From NCBI GenBank assembly GCA_050011775.1, contig JBEKIL010000007.1, positions 1-64,000 on the forward strand: 64,000 bases of DNA, read 5' to 3'. A model generated the notes under the pieces. The model was not told where the DNA came from. It ran no database searches and saw nothing but the letters and a program-made list of their open reading frames with translations. Shown here in pieces: positions 43,130-50,808 of this stretch. This stretch comes from CAVZMI01 sp050011775 (GTDB lineage Bacteria; Bacteroidota; Ignavibacteria; UBA10030; CAVZMI01). The translations under genes were made by a program, and so were the position numbers. How positions within the stretch are numbered: position 1 is the stretch's first letter; each line of letters starts with the position of its first letter.

Positions 43130-44698
43130 ATGGAAGAAAATAAAGGCAAAATACTCTGGGTTGACGATGAAATCGAGCTTCTTCATCCACATATTCTCTT
43201 TCTGGAACAAAGAGGGTTTGCGGTTGAAACAGCGACAAATGGAGACGACGCGATTGCACTGGTTAATAAGGGCGGATTCGAACTCATTCTTCTGGATGAG
43301 ATGATGCCTGGAAAAGGGGGATTGCAGACCTTATCAGAGATTAAATCTGCGTTTCCCGGACTTCCAGTCGTTATGATTACAAAAAATGAAGAAGAATCTC
43401 TGATGGAAGATGCAATCGGTGGGAAAATCAGCGATTATCTCACAAAACCGGTCAACCCGAGTCAGGTACTGTTGACATGCAAGAAAATTCTTGAGGGGAA
43501 AAAAATTACTGGTGAGTATGTCTCGAAAGATTATACAGAGGAATTCAGACAAATATCGCTGGCATTGATGAACCCGCTTACTCATCAGGAGTGGATCGAT
43601 CTACATGTAAGAATGACGAACTGGGAGCTTGAACTCGATAAACATCCTGAGTTAGGACTTTACCAGTTGCTTTCCAATCAGAAACGCGACTGTAATGTAG
43701 AATTTGCCAGATTTATAGAGCGAAATTACCAAAACTGGCTCGAAAAACCAGAAACAAGTCCTCTTTTATCCGTCAATATCGCAGAACGGTTTCTTCTTCC
43801 AAAGCTCAATACCGGTAAATCGATCTTTTTTTTCGTTATTGATTGTCTCAGGCTTGATCAATGGATGATCATGGAAGAAGTCTTACGGGAATGGTACACG
43901 ATAAGCAAGGAGTATTACTTCTCCATCCTGCCAACGGCCACTCCATACGCCCGCAATGCAATCTTCAGCGGTCTTTTTCCACTTGATATCCAACAACGGT
44001 ACAGCGAGTACTGGACATCCGACGGGGATGAGGATGAAAATAGTTTTAATCGATTTGAGCATCAACTTTTCGAGAAGCTCCTTGAAAGGAAACGAATCTT
44101 TTTAAAACCCGAAGCAAAATATGTTAAGATCCTCGATGCCGAGTATGGACGGAGCATCGAGAATAATATTCTTTCATATACACGGAATCCGTTGACACTG
44201 ATCGTTGTCAACTTTATCGACATGCTTGCCCACGGCCGATCTGATTCGGAAATTTTAAAAGAGATTGCGCCCGACGAACCGGCGTATCGCTCGCTTACCC
44301 GATCGTGGTTCATGCACTCATCGCTTCTGGGAATGCTGAAAACCCTTTCCCAGAAGGAGAATGTTCGGATTGTCCTGACAACCGATCATGGAAGTGTACG
44401 AAGCCTCCACGGCACAAAAGTTATTGGTGACAGGGATGCATCAACAAGTCTGCGATATAAATTTGGACGGAATCTCAAAGTCGAGGAAAAAGGAGCTCTC
44501 TTTATAAAAAATCCTAAGGAGTTCCGACTGCCCCAGCGTGCTGTAACAACAAACTATGTTATTGCGAAAGAAGATTATTTCTTTGTATATCCCACGGAGT
44601 ATCATAAACACCTGACTCAGTATATGGACAGCTTTCAGCATGGCGGGATATCGATGGAAGAAATGATACTGCCGGTTGTTTGGATGGAACCCAGGTAA
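43130..44698 (+). CDS. porX: PorX-like response regulator with PglZ domain
   Basis: 522 residues: receiver domain at about 4-125 (KILWVDDEIELLHPHILFLE, LILLDEMMPGKGG with the phospho-acceptor Asp, LTKPVNPSQVLL with the conserved Lys), followed by an alkaline-phosphatase-like PglZ domain (FFFVIDCLRLDQWMIMEEVL, LPTATPYARNAIFSGL, VNFIDMLAHGRSD, VLTTDHGSVRSLHG). This is the domain set of PorX, which regulates type IX secretion in Bacteroidetes and also acts on cyclic oligonucleotides in vitro. It supports an FCB-group host. No partner histidine kinase PorY or type IX component is seen here. The gene heads a plus-strand run continuing into tsaE. Confidence 0.93.
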   Translation: MEENKGKILWVDDEIELLHPHILFLEQRGFAVETATNGDDAIALVNKGGFELILLDEMMPGKGGLQTLSEIKSAFPGLPVVMITKNEEESLMEDAIGGKISDYLTKPVNPSQVLLTCKKILEGKKITGEYVSKDYTEEFRQISLALMNPLTHQEWIDLHVRMTNWELELDKHPELGLYQLLSNQKRDCNVEFARFIERNYQNWLEKPETSPLLSVNIAERFLLPKLNTGKSIFFFVIDCLRLDQWMIMEEVLREWYTISKEYYFSILPTATPYARNAIFSGLFPLDIQQRYSEYWTSDGDEDENSFNRFEHQLFEKLLERKRIFLKPEAKYVKILDAEYGRSIENNILSYTRNPLTLIVVNFIDMLAHGRSDSEILKEIAPDEPAYRSLTRSWFMHSSLLGMLKTLSQKENVRIVLTTDHGSVRSLHGTKVIGDRDASTSLRYKFGRNLKVEEKGALFIKNPKEFRLPQRAVTTNYVIAKEDYFFVYPTEYHKHLTQYMDSFQHGGISMEEMILPVVWMEPR

Positions 44699-44702
44699 AG
44701 AG

Positions 44703-45137
44703 ATGGACGAGATTTTTATGACATCGAGTGAGGAAGAAACAATAGCGCTCGGTCGAAAATTTTCTATCGATCTCGAACCCGGTGATGTTGTCGCTCTCTA
44801 CGGTGAACTTGGTAGCGGGAAAACACAATTTGTCAAGGGGGTATGTGCCGGTCTCGGTGCGAAGGAGCATGTGACGAGTCCGACATTCACTCTGATCAAT
44901 GAGTACCGGCAGCACTCGGGAATTCCGGTTTTCCATGTTGATCTGTATCGAATTAGTTCTTTTAAAGAATTACGCGCGCTCGGCATTGAAGAATATCTTG
45001 ACGATGAAGGGGTAAGTCTGATAGAGTGGGCTGAAAAAGCAGAACAGCTTCTTCCCCTCGATCGATATTCAGTCACTTTTCGCGTCGTAGAAGGAATCGA
45101 TCGGCGTGAAATACATCTGGAGCAAAGTACCGGATGA
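44703..45137 (+). CDS. tsaE: tRNA threonylcarbamoyladenosine biosynthesis ATPase TsaE
   Basis: About 144 residues. The P-loop GELGSGKTQFVKGVCAGLGAKEHVTSPTFTLINEY is intact and is followed by VDLYRI, IEEYLDDEGVSLIEWAEKAEQLLP, the family's signature. TsaE works with TsaB and TsaD to attach the t6A modification to tRNAs that read ANN codons. The start at 44703 has AGGTAAAGAG 1-10 bases upstream; the frame is also open from 44676, inside porX. tsaB overlaps the stop by four bases (ATGA). Confidence 0.95.
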   Translation: MDEIFMTSSEEETIALGRKFSIDLEPGDVVALYGELGSGKTQFVKGVCAGLGAKEHVTSPTFTLINEYRQHSGIPVFHVDLYRISSFKELRALGIEEYLDDEGVSLIEWAEKAEQLLPLDRYSVTFRVVEGIDRREIHLEQSTG

Positions 45138-45826
45138 TTGCACTCGGCATTGAGACTGCAACGACTGTTTGCGGTGTAGCGCTGCTTCTCGAGGGAACAG
45201 CACTGATCGAGCGTGTGCTTGATATACCGAATATTCATTCGGAACAGTTGGTACCGCTAATCGAAGAAGTCATGAAACAAGCGGATGTGCGTGTCAATCA
45301 GTTTGATGTTATTGCAGTTTCTATCGGACCAGGATCGTTTACAGGCTTGCGAATCGGACTCAGTGTGGCAAAAGGACTCTCATTTGCAGCGGATATTCCC
45401 TTAATCCCCGTGCCGACTCTTCAGGCGCTTGCCTATAATATTTCCCGGGGGGGGAGAGCCCTTTCAGGCGCCAGCGTACTTTCTTTGCTTGATGCACGTC
45501 GTGGTGAGGCATATTGTGCAGTATACCGGATGACTCGGGATCTATGGCCCGAAGAGATCAAACAGGCGGTGATCGCATCGTATGAGGGAATAACCCGATG
45601 GGCAAAGGATCATCTGGATGTTATGCTTGTCGGTGATGCTCAGAATATGGCGTTGGAACAAGAAGAGCTGAAACGTCGTTGGTACGCTGAGTATTCACGA
45701 TGCAGTCCTGCATCGATTGTTACCCTAGGAGTTCAACGGTATAACGCTGGTGAAAGAGCAGATCGTTCATCTCTCGAACCCAAGTATCTTCGCGAATTCA
45801 TCCCCCGGGAGAGTTCCGGGGTGTAA
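45134..45826 (+). CDS. tsaB: tRNA threonylcarbamoyladenosine biosynthesis protein TsaB
   Basis: 230 residues, a degenerate member of the Kae1/TsaD ASKHA fold that pairs with TsaD. IALGIETATTVCGVALL, HSEQLVPLIEEVM, VSIGPGSFTGLRIGLSVAKGLSFA (glycine-rich phosphate loop) and LDARRGEAYCAVY are conserved in TsaB. The ATGA overlap with tsaE shows translational coupling of the two t6A genes; accD follows after 15 bases. Confidence 0.95.
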   Translation: MIALGIETATTVCGVALLLEGTALIERVLDIPNIHSEQLVPLIEEVMKQADVRVNQFDVIAVSIGPGSFTGLRIGLSVAKGLSFAADIPLIPVPTLQALAYNISRGGRALSGASVLSLLDARRGEAYCAVYRMTRDLWPEEIKQAVIASYEGITRWAKDHLDVMLVGDAQNMALEQEELKRRWYAEYSRCSPASIVTLGVQRYNAGERADRSSLEPKYLREFIPRESSGV

Positions 45827-45841
45827 AAAAGGAACATAACG

Positions 45842-46684
45842 ATGGCATGGTTCAGACGTTCAAAAGAAAACATCTCCTCCGACAATATTAAAAAAGACAT
45901 TCCCGATGGAATATGGACGAAATGCGATGGTTGCGGCGAGATGATCCATCGGAAGCAGCTGGAAGAGAATTTCCACACCTGCGTTAAATGCAACTATCAT
46001 TTCCGTATCGGGAGTGAGGAATATATCGCCATACTGCTTGATAAAGGATCGTTCAAAGAAATGGATAAAAAGATGCGTTCGAACGATCCTCTGGATTTTT
46101 CCGATACGAAACGATATAAGGATCGTATTACGGATACAATTAATAAATCGGGAATGATGGACGCCATCCGCACCGGAACCGGAAAAATTAACGGTCAGGC
46201 AGTCGTTTTTGGTGCAATGGATTTCGGATTTATTGGCGGCAGCATGGGATCCGTTGTCGGTGAAAAAGTGGCGCGTGCAATAGATAAATCATGGAAAACA
46301 AAAGTCCCGCTCGTTATCGTATCGTCCTCAGGTGGGGCACGAATGATGGAGGGGGCATATTCGCTAATGCAAATGGCGAAAACGAGCTCACGGCTCGCAC
46401 GATTGGCAGAGGCACGCATCCCCTTTATTTCGATCATGACCGATCCGACGACCGGTGGTGTCACAGCGAGTTATTCGATGCTTGGTGATGTGAATATAGC
46501 CGAACCCGGCGCGCTCATCGGGTTTGCCGGACCACGAGTGATTCGGCAGACGATAGGGAAAGATCTGCCAAAAGGATTTCAACGTTCAGAGTTTCTCCTT
46601 GAACATGGATTCCTAGATATGATTGTTCACCGTCGTGACATGAAAGAAAAAGTCTCTCAGCTGATATCCCTCATGATTGGATAG
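45842..46684 (+). CDS. accD: Acetyl-CoA carboxylase carboxyltransferase subunit beta
   Basis: This 280-residue subunit makes malonyl-CoA with AccA in the first step of fatty-acid synthesis. The N-terminal zinc ribbon is complete (CDGCGEMIHRKQLEENFHTCVKCNYHF). The crotonase-like core contains GGSMGSVVGEKVARAIDK, SSSGGARMMEGAYSLMQM and TDPTTGGVTASYSMLGDVNIAEPGALIGFAG. Normal length. It closes the group tsaE-tsaB-accD; a 168-base gap follows that contains the short direct repeat CACGGAGAACACGGAGAAC at 46757-46774. Confidence 0.96.
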   Translation: MAWFRRSKENISSDNIKKDIPDGIWTKCDGCGEMIHRKQLEENFHTCVKCNYHFRIGSEEYIAILLDKGSFKEMDKKMRSNDPLDFSDTKRYKDRITDTINKSGMMDAIRTGTGKINGQAVVFGAMDFGFIGGSMGSVVGEKVARAIDKSWKTKVPLVIVSSSGGARMMEGAYSLMQMAKTSSRLARLAEARIPFISIMTDPTTGGVTASYSMLGDVNIAEPGALIGFAGPRVIRQTIGKDLPKGFQRSEFLLEHGFLDMIVHRRDMKEKVSQLISLMIG

Positions 46685-46852
46685 ATAGAATATTCTACTC
46701 TGTATCCGTCGTGGATTCTTAGTATACCTCCATTTAATCCGTGATTAAATATAACCACGGAGAACACGGAGAACTTCACAGTGGTTCCTGAGTACAGAGG
46801 ATGTAGAGTAACGGGGACTTTAGTGATTTTTTTGAAATAACTCCGTACACGT

Positions 46853-47707
46853 ATGCGAACCATCACTACAATAGTTGACATGCAATCCGAAGCCGAACGC
46901 ATCCGCCGCTCGGGAAAGCGGATCGGTTTTGTGCCGACGATGGGATATCTGCATGAAGGGCACCTGAGTCTGGTTCGTGAAGCGCGGAAACAGGCCGACA
47001 TTATCATAATGTCAATATTCGTCAACCCAACGCAATTTGGTCCGGCGGAAGATTTTGAACGTTATCCGCGAGACATTGTGCACGACACATCGCTCGCAGA
47101 GGATGCAGGTATCGATATACTGTTTGTTCCAGCAGTCAATGAAATGTATCCAAATGGATTTCGGACTTTTGTGCAGGTGGAACAGCTATCGGCGGTGTGG
47201 GAGGGGAAAATTCGTCCGACACACTTTCGCGGCGTGGCAACGGTGGTCCTTAAACTGTTCAATATTGTCAAACCGCATGTTGCCGTATTCGGACAAAAAG
47301 ACATCCAGCAGGCGATTATTCTCAGAAGGATGGTAAACGATCTGGCGCTGGATGTTCGGATGGTAATTACACCGATCATCCGTGAAGCGGATGGACTAGC
47401 GATGAGCTCGCGGAACGTCTATTTAAATTTTGAGGAACGGAACCAGGCTCCGCTTCTCCGGAAATCTCTTGATCGAGCCGAACAGATGATCCGTGATGGA
47501 GAGCGCGATACAGCACTTATCCGCCGGGAAATGGAAGAGATCATCACTCTGGCTCCGCTGGCGAAGATTGATTATATTACAATAGTCGAGGATGATAGAC
47601 TTGAAGGAATTTCACGGCTCGGAAAAGAAGGAAACTATATAATTGCATTGGCTGTTCGTTTTGGTACGACACGATTAATTGATAATACCCTTATTCACAT
47701 TTCATAG
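46853..47707 (+). CDS. panC: Pantothenate synthetase
   Basis: 284 residues. It ligates pantoate and beta-alanine in the vitamin B5/CoA pathway. The nucleotide-binding PTMGYLHEGHLSLVREA (HIGH-like), SIFVNPTQFGPAEDFERYPRD, VEQLSAVWEGKIRPTHFRGVATVVLKLFNIVKP, GQKDIQQAIILRRMV and DGLAMSSRNVYL (KMSKS-like) motifs are all present. It stands 14 bases before panD, so both enzymes feeding pantothenate are co-expressed. Confidence 0.97.
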   Translation: MRTITTIVDMQSEAERIRRSGKRIGFVPTMGYLHEGHLSLVREARKQADIIIMSIFVNPTQFGPAEDFERYPRDIVHDTSLAEDAGIDILFVPAVNEMYPNGFRTFVQVEQLSAVWEGKIRPTHFRGVATVVLKLFNIVKPHVAVFGQKDIQQAIILRRMVNDLALDVRMVITPIIREADGLAMSSRNVYLNFEERNQAPLLRKSLDRAEQMIRDGERDTALIRREMEEIITLAPLAKIDYITIVEDDRLEGISRLGKEGNYIIALAVRFGTTRLIDNTLIHIS

Positions 47708-47721
47708 AAGGAGTCAATTCA

Positions 47722-48105
47722 GTGGTACGTTCAATGTGTAAATCGAAGATTCATCGCGCAACTGTGACACAAGCGGATCTATACTATGAAGGAAGCATGA
47801 GTATTGATGCCGAATTGATGGAAGCTGCCGATATTCTTCCGTATGAAAAAGTCCAGGTAGTAAACCTGAATAACGGTCAGCGGTTTGAAACCTATGTAAT
47901 CGAAGCAAAACGCGGATCTCATGTAATCGGTTTGAACGGTGCAGCTGCCCGGCTCGGAACGGTCGGTGATGAAATTATTATCATGACATTTGCCGGATAT
48001 CCGGAGATAGAAGCTAAGCAGCATCGTCCGGTCGTTGTGCTTGTAGATAAAAAGAATGCAATCAAAGAACTCGTTCACGGACATTCCATGGAGACACTGG
48101 AATAG
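47722..48105 (+). CDS. panD: Aspartate 1-decarboxylase precursor
   Basis: 127 residues. The pro-enzyme cleaves itself between Gly and Ser in YYEGSMSID to make the pyruvoyl cofactor and then produces beta-alanine for PanC. CKSKIHRATVTQADL and VQVVNLNNGQRFETYVI are conserved. I use the GTG at 47722 because AAGGAG (47707-47712) is at the right distance; the ATG at 47734 would leave it 21 bases away. The next gene starts immediately after the stop. Confidence 0.96.
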   Translation: MVRSMCKSKIHRATVTQADLYYEGSMSIDAELMEAADILPYEKVQVVNLNNGQRFETYVIEAKRGSHVIGLNGAAARLGTVGDEIIIMTFAGYPEIEAKQHRPVVVLVDKKNAIKELVHGHSMETLE

Positions 48106-48873
48106 GTGGATTCGAATCGGGTGGCAGTCGTGATTATGGCCGCGGGGAAAGGAACCCGGATGAAAAATCCGGAGAAGGCGAAGGTCATGTATGAGGTTGA
48201 TGGAAAGCCATTGATCAGACATGTTGTCGAACTTGCCCTCAAGCTAAAGAGCGCCAGAACAATCGTTGTGGTTGGATATCAGTACAAAACCGTTGTTGAA
48301 TATTTACAGAAAACTTTTCCAGGCCGGGTAGAATTTGCCGAGCAAAGTGATCAACTGGGGACCGGGCATGCGGTGATGCAAACCGAAAGTGCTCTGCGTG
48401 ACTTTTCAGGCGACGTGATCGTTCTATCGGGAGATGCTCCTCTGTTGACACAAGCAACAATCGAGCGGCTGCAGGAGTACCATCAGCGTGAACGGGCTGT
48501 TGCTACAATCCTTACTGCAGATATCGACGATCCGAAAAGTTATGGTCGGATTGTCCGTACGGAAAAAGGATTGGTCGAGAGTATAGTCGAGGAGCGGGAT
48601 GCAGATGAGGAAACAAAAAAAATTCATGAAATCAATTCGGGAATTTATATTTTTCAGCGCTCTGTCCTTTTCGATGCATTGAAACATATCTCACCGCATA
48701 ATGCACAAAACGAGTATTATTTGACAGATGTGTTTAAATATTTTTGGACTTGCGGACTCAAAGTGGCGGCTATGAAAACCGGCGATTTTAACGAAATTCT
48801 GGGGGTGAATACATTTGAGCAGCTCGAAGAAGCCCAGCAGTTTTTTAATGCCCGGAAACAAGCGAAATTATGA
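48106..48873 (+). CDS. GlmU-type nucleotidyltransferase without acetyltransferase domain
   Basis: 255 residues containing only the NTP-transferase half of GlmU: VIMAAGKGTRMKNPEKAKVMYEVDGKPLIRHVVE, FAEQSDQLGTGHAVMQTE and VLSGDAPLLT, EINSGIYIFQ, YYLTDVFKYF, the UDP-GlcNAc pyrophosphorylase pattern. The left-handed beta-helix acetyltransferase domain is absent, so the cell must acetylate glucosamine-1-phosphate with another protein, or this enzyme makes another UDP-sugar. Start is GTG, right after the panD stop with no gap, so coupling is likely. Confidence 0.88.
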   Translation: MDSNRVAVVIMAAGKGTRMKNPEKAKVMYEVDGKPLIRHVVELALKLKSARTIVVVGYQYKTVVEYLQKTFPGRVEFAEQSDQLGTGHAVMQTESALRDFSGDVIVLSGDAPLLTQATIERLQEYHQRERAVATILTADIDDPKSYGRIVRTEKGLVESIVEERDADEETKKIHEINSGIYIFQRSVLFDALKHISPHNAQNEYYLTDVFKYFWTCGLKVAAMKTGDFNEILGVNTFEQLEEAQQFFNARKQAKL

Positions 48874-49008
48874 ATTGAGAGTTACGTATGGTGAATGGAG
48901 AAAGTGGCTCTTTGTGTGTTGGATTAATACTTTTTTACCTCCGGTTCGTCAAAGAGAGGGAATGGATGCGTGTCTTCAAGAAAAACACATACGGTTGATA
49001 ATGGAGAC

Positions 49009-49037
49009 TTGACATTCAAAGTGAATTTCTGTATCAT
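49009..49037 (+). promoter_or_regulatory. Sigma-70-type promoter
   Basis: TTGACA (49009-49014) and TATCAT (49032-49037) are separated by 17 bases, an almost ideal housekeeping promoter, 24 bases upstream of the ATG at 49062, which also has AAAGGAG. Confidence 0.7.
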
Positions 49038-49061
49038 CACCGTAGAGTAAAGGAGTGAAGA

Positions 49062-49565
49062 ATGAAACGGTATGCGATGCTTGTAGCGTTAGCAGTTCTG
49101 TTTTGTGGTGTTGCGCATGCGCAATTTAAATCCCAGGTCAACCAGGAACATCCGAGCGTGTCCGGATCGATACTCCGGAATGATTACAGCTCGTTCGATC
49201 TCTTCGGTTGGTTCAATCCGGAAAATTTCCAAATGCAACACAGCATCACGATGTCGTACATGAGTATGGGGAATCAGACGCTGGGTGTCAATATGTACAC
49301 CAACAGCATGAGTTATAAATTTTCGGACAGACTGAATGTGCAGGCAGATGTCAGTTTGATGATGTCACCCTACGGCTCGATGCCCCAGGGATTGAAAAAT
49401 CAATTCAGCGGACTCATTCTGAATCGAGCCCAGATTAACTATACACCGTGGGACGACTTCCACATTCAGGTTCAGTTCAATCAAAATCCCTATGGGTATC
49501 ATAGTGGTTTTTATGGAGGATATCGATCTCGTTTTTACAATCCGCTTTTTGGAGACGAATATTAA
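49062..49565 (+). CDS. Exported protein, function unknown
   Basis: 167 residues with a clear signal peptide (KRYAMLVALAVLFCGVAHAQ, cleavage after AHA). The mature part has alternating hydrophobic/polar strands (FQMQHSITMSYMSM, LGVNMYTNSMSYKFSDRLNVQADVSLMM, RAQINYTPWDDFHIQVQFNQNPYG), as in a small outer-membrane or periplasmic beta protein, and a Tyr/Gly-rich C-terminus. No named family. Has its own strong promoter and ribosome-binding site, so it is probably well expressed. Confidence 0.7.
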   Translation: MKRYAMLVALAVLFCGVAHAQFKSQVNQEHPSVSGSILRNDYSSFDLFGWFNPENFQMQHSITMSYMSMGNQTLGVNMYTNSMSYKFSDRLNVQADVSLMMSPYGSMPQGLKNQFSGLILNRAQINYTPWDDFHIQVQFNQNPYGYHSGFYGGYRSRFYNPLFGDEY

Positions 49566-49649
49566 TTTTAAACAAAATTCCTGTTGATGTCTAAACCGGG
49601 TTACAGTCCCAGTTTCTGTCTTCATCAACGTTTCCGCCTTCGTTTTGTT

Positions 49650-49693
49650 TCCGCCTACTTCCCCCGAGTTTGTCGGGGTCGGGATTCGGCGGA
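49650..49693. repeat. Nested palindrome in the gap before the LytR_C gene
   Basis: TCCGCC (49650-49655) pairs with GGCGGA (49688-49693) around an inner stem CCCCGA/TCGGGG (49662-49667/49673-49678). The GC-rich element lies in a frame that could be read as an N-terminal extension of the LytR_C protein, which supports starting that gene downstream. Confidence 0.55.
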
Positions 49694-49776
49694 CAAGCCG
49701 GCGGGGAGGACGGTGGACAGGTTACCGGGGGATGTGCTCGGTTAATTTTTTTATAAGGGGGAACACCCGGGAAAAT

Positions 49777-50370
49777 TTGGCCTCGAACGAACGAACAACA
49801 GCATCATCAGCCTCTGCAAGAGAAAGCTCGCACCACCGGCGCGGACAATGGATGCTACTTATTCCAGCGAAGCGGACTTTACGCATCCTCGGAGTGATTC
49901 TTGCGGCGAGCGCTCTCCTTTTCTATATTTTTAACGGACGTATTCTCTCGTGGTTTTCCAACGGGTCTACACCAGACCGTCTCGGCGTCAATAATACCGG
50001 ACGCCGAATTCAGATTAGTGTGTTGAATGGATGCAGTGTACCGGGTATCGCCATGAAAGTAACTGATTATTTGCGTTCACTGGGATATGATGTCGTGGAG
50101 ATCGGTAACTATGAAACATCCACACTTACTCGATCGATGGTGATCGATTGGATCGATGATATTACGGCTGCGAAGAAAATCGCCGATGCTATCAATATTT
50201 CCCCGACACGAATTATCCGTAAGAAGAACAATCGCGAGCTCGTTGATTTCTCGGTTGTACTTGGAAAAGATTATCGCCAACTCAATCCCCTTCGTCAGAG
50301 CGGGCTCGCCCCCCGTCTCGTCCGACTTCAGTCAGACTCGCCTGGACGGAGCGGGGATCTTTCTCAATAA
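49777..50370 (+). CDS. LytR C-terminal domain (LytR_C) membrane protein
   Basis: About 197 residues: a Ser/Ala-rich cytoplasmic tail, one membrane helix (LRILGVILAASALLFYIFNG) and a C-terminal LytR_C domain (RRIQISVLNGCSVPGIAMKVTDYLRSLGYDVVEIGNYET...TRIIRKKNNRELVDFSVVLGKDY). The start is not certain: TTG at 49777 (with GGGGGAA some 15 bases upstream) or ATG at 49852 are both reasonable, and the frame is open further upstream only across a palindromic repeat. It is directly followed by rsfS, an arrangement I recall as common in FCB bacteria. Confidence 0.8.
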   Translation: MASNERTTASSASARESSHHRRGQWMLLIPAKRTLRILGVILAASALLFYIFNGRILSWFSNGSTPDRLGVNNTGRRIQISVLNGCSVPGIAMKVTDYLRSLGYDVVEIGNYETSTLTRSMVIDWIDDITAAKKIADAINISPTRIIRKKNNRELVDFSVVLGKDYRQLNPLRQSGLAPRLVRLQSDSPGRSGDLSQ

Positions 50371-50388
50371 CTAATTCAAGAGGTGCAA

Positions 50389-50802
50389 TTGATACCAAAA
50401 ACAGAAGCAAAGAAAGTCGCGCAGCTTGCCTTGACAAAAAAGGCGTATGATGTCCTTATTATGGATCTGCGCAAGCTCACTACGATAACAGATTATTTCG
50501 TTGTGTGTACTGCCGACTCCGACACCCAAGTGAAGGCGGTTGCCGATGCAATTAGTGAAGGGATGGCAAAACTGGGCGATCGTCCATGGCACGAAGAGGG
50601 TTACACAAACCGGAGCTGGATTCTGCTCGATTTTGTAGATGTTGTCGTCCACGTGTTCCATAAAGATGTCAGAAAATTTTATAACCTCGAGCGTCTATGG
50701 GGCGATGCACCCATCGAGCATATCGGCGATGATGACGTCGCTAAACAAGAGTCAAAGCAGCGTTCGAAAAAATTAACTCCTCGGAAAAAAGCGGTAGCAT
50801 AG
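50389..50802 (+). CDS. rsfS: Ribosomal silencing factor RsfS
   Basis: About 137 residues. RsfS (Iojap/DUF143) binds ribosomal protein L14 and blocks subunit joining in starved cells. ALTKKAYDVLIMDLRKLTTITDYFVVCTADSDTQVKAVADAI, PWHEEGYTNRSWILLDFVDVVVHVFHKDVRKFYNLERLWGDAP contain all family signatures. TTG at 50389 is chosen because AAGAGG lies 5 bases upstream; a GTG two codons earlier would overlap that site. A basic tail (KQRSKKLTPRKKA) extends the normal C-terminus. Coupled to argS. Confidence 0.94.
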   Translation: MIPKTEAKKVAQLALTKKAYDVLIMDLRKLTTITDYFVVCTADSDTQVKAVADAISEGMAKLGDRPWHEEGYTNRSWILLDFVDVVVHVFHKDVRKFYNLERLWGDAPIEHIGDDDVAKQESKQRSKKLTPRKKAVA

Positions 50803-50808
50803 GTTTTC

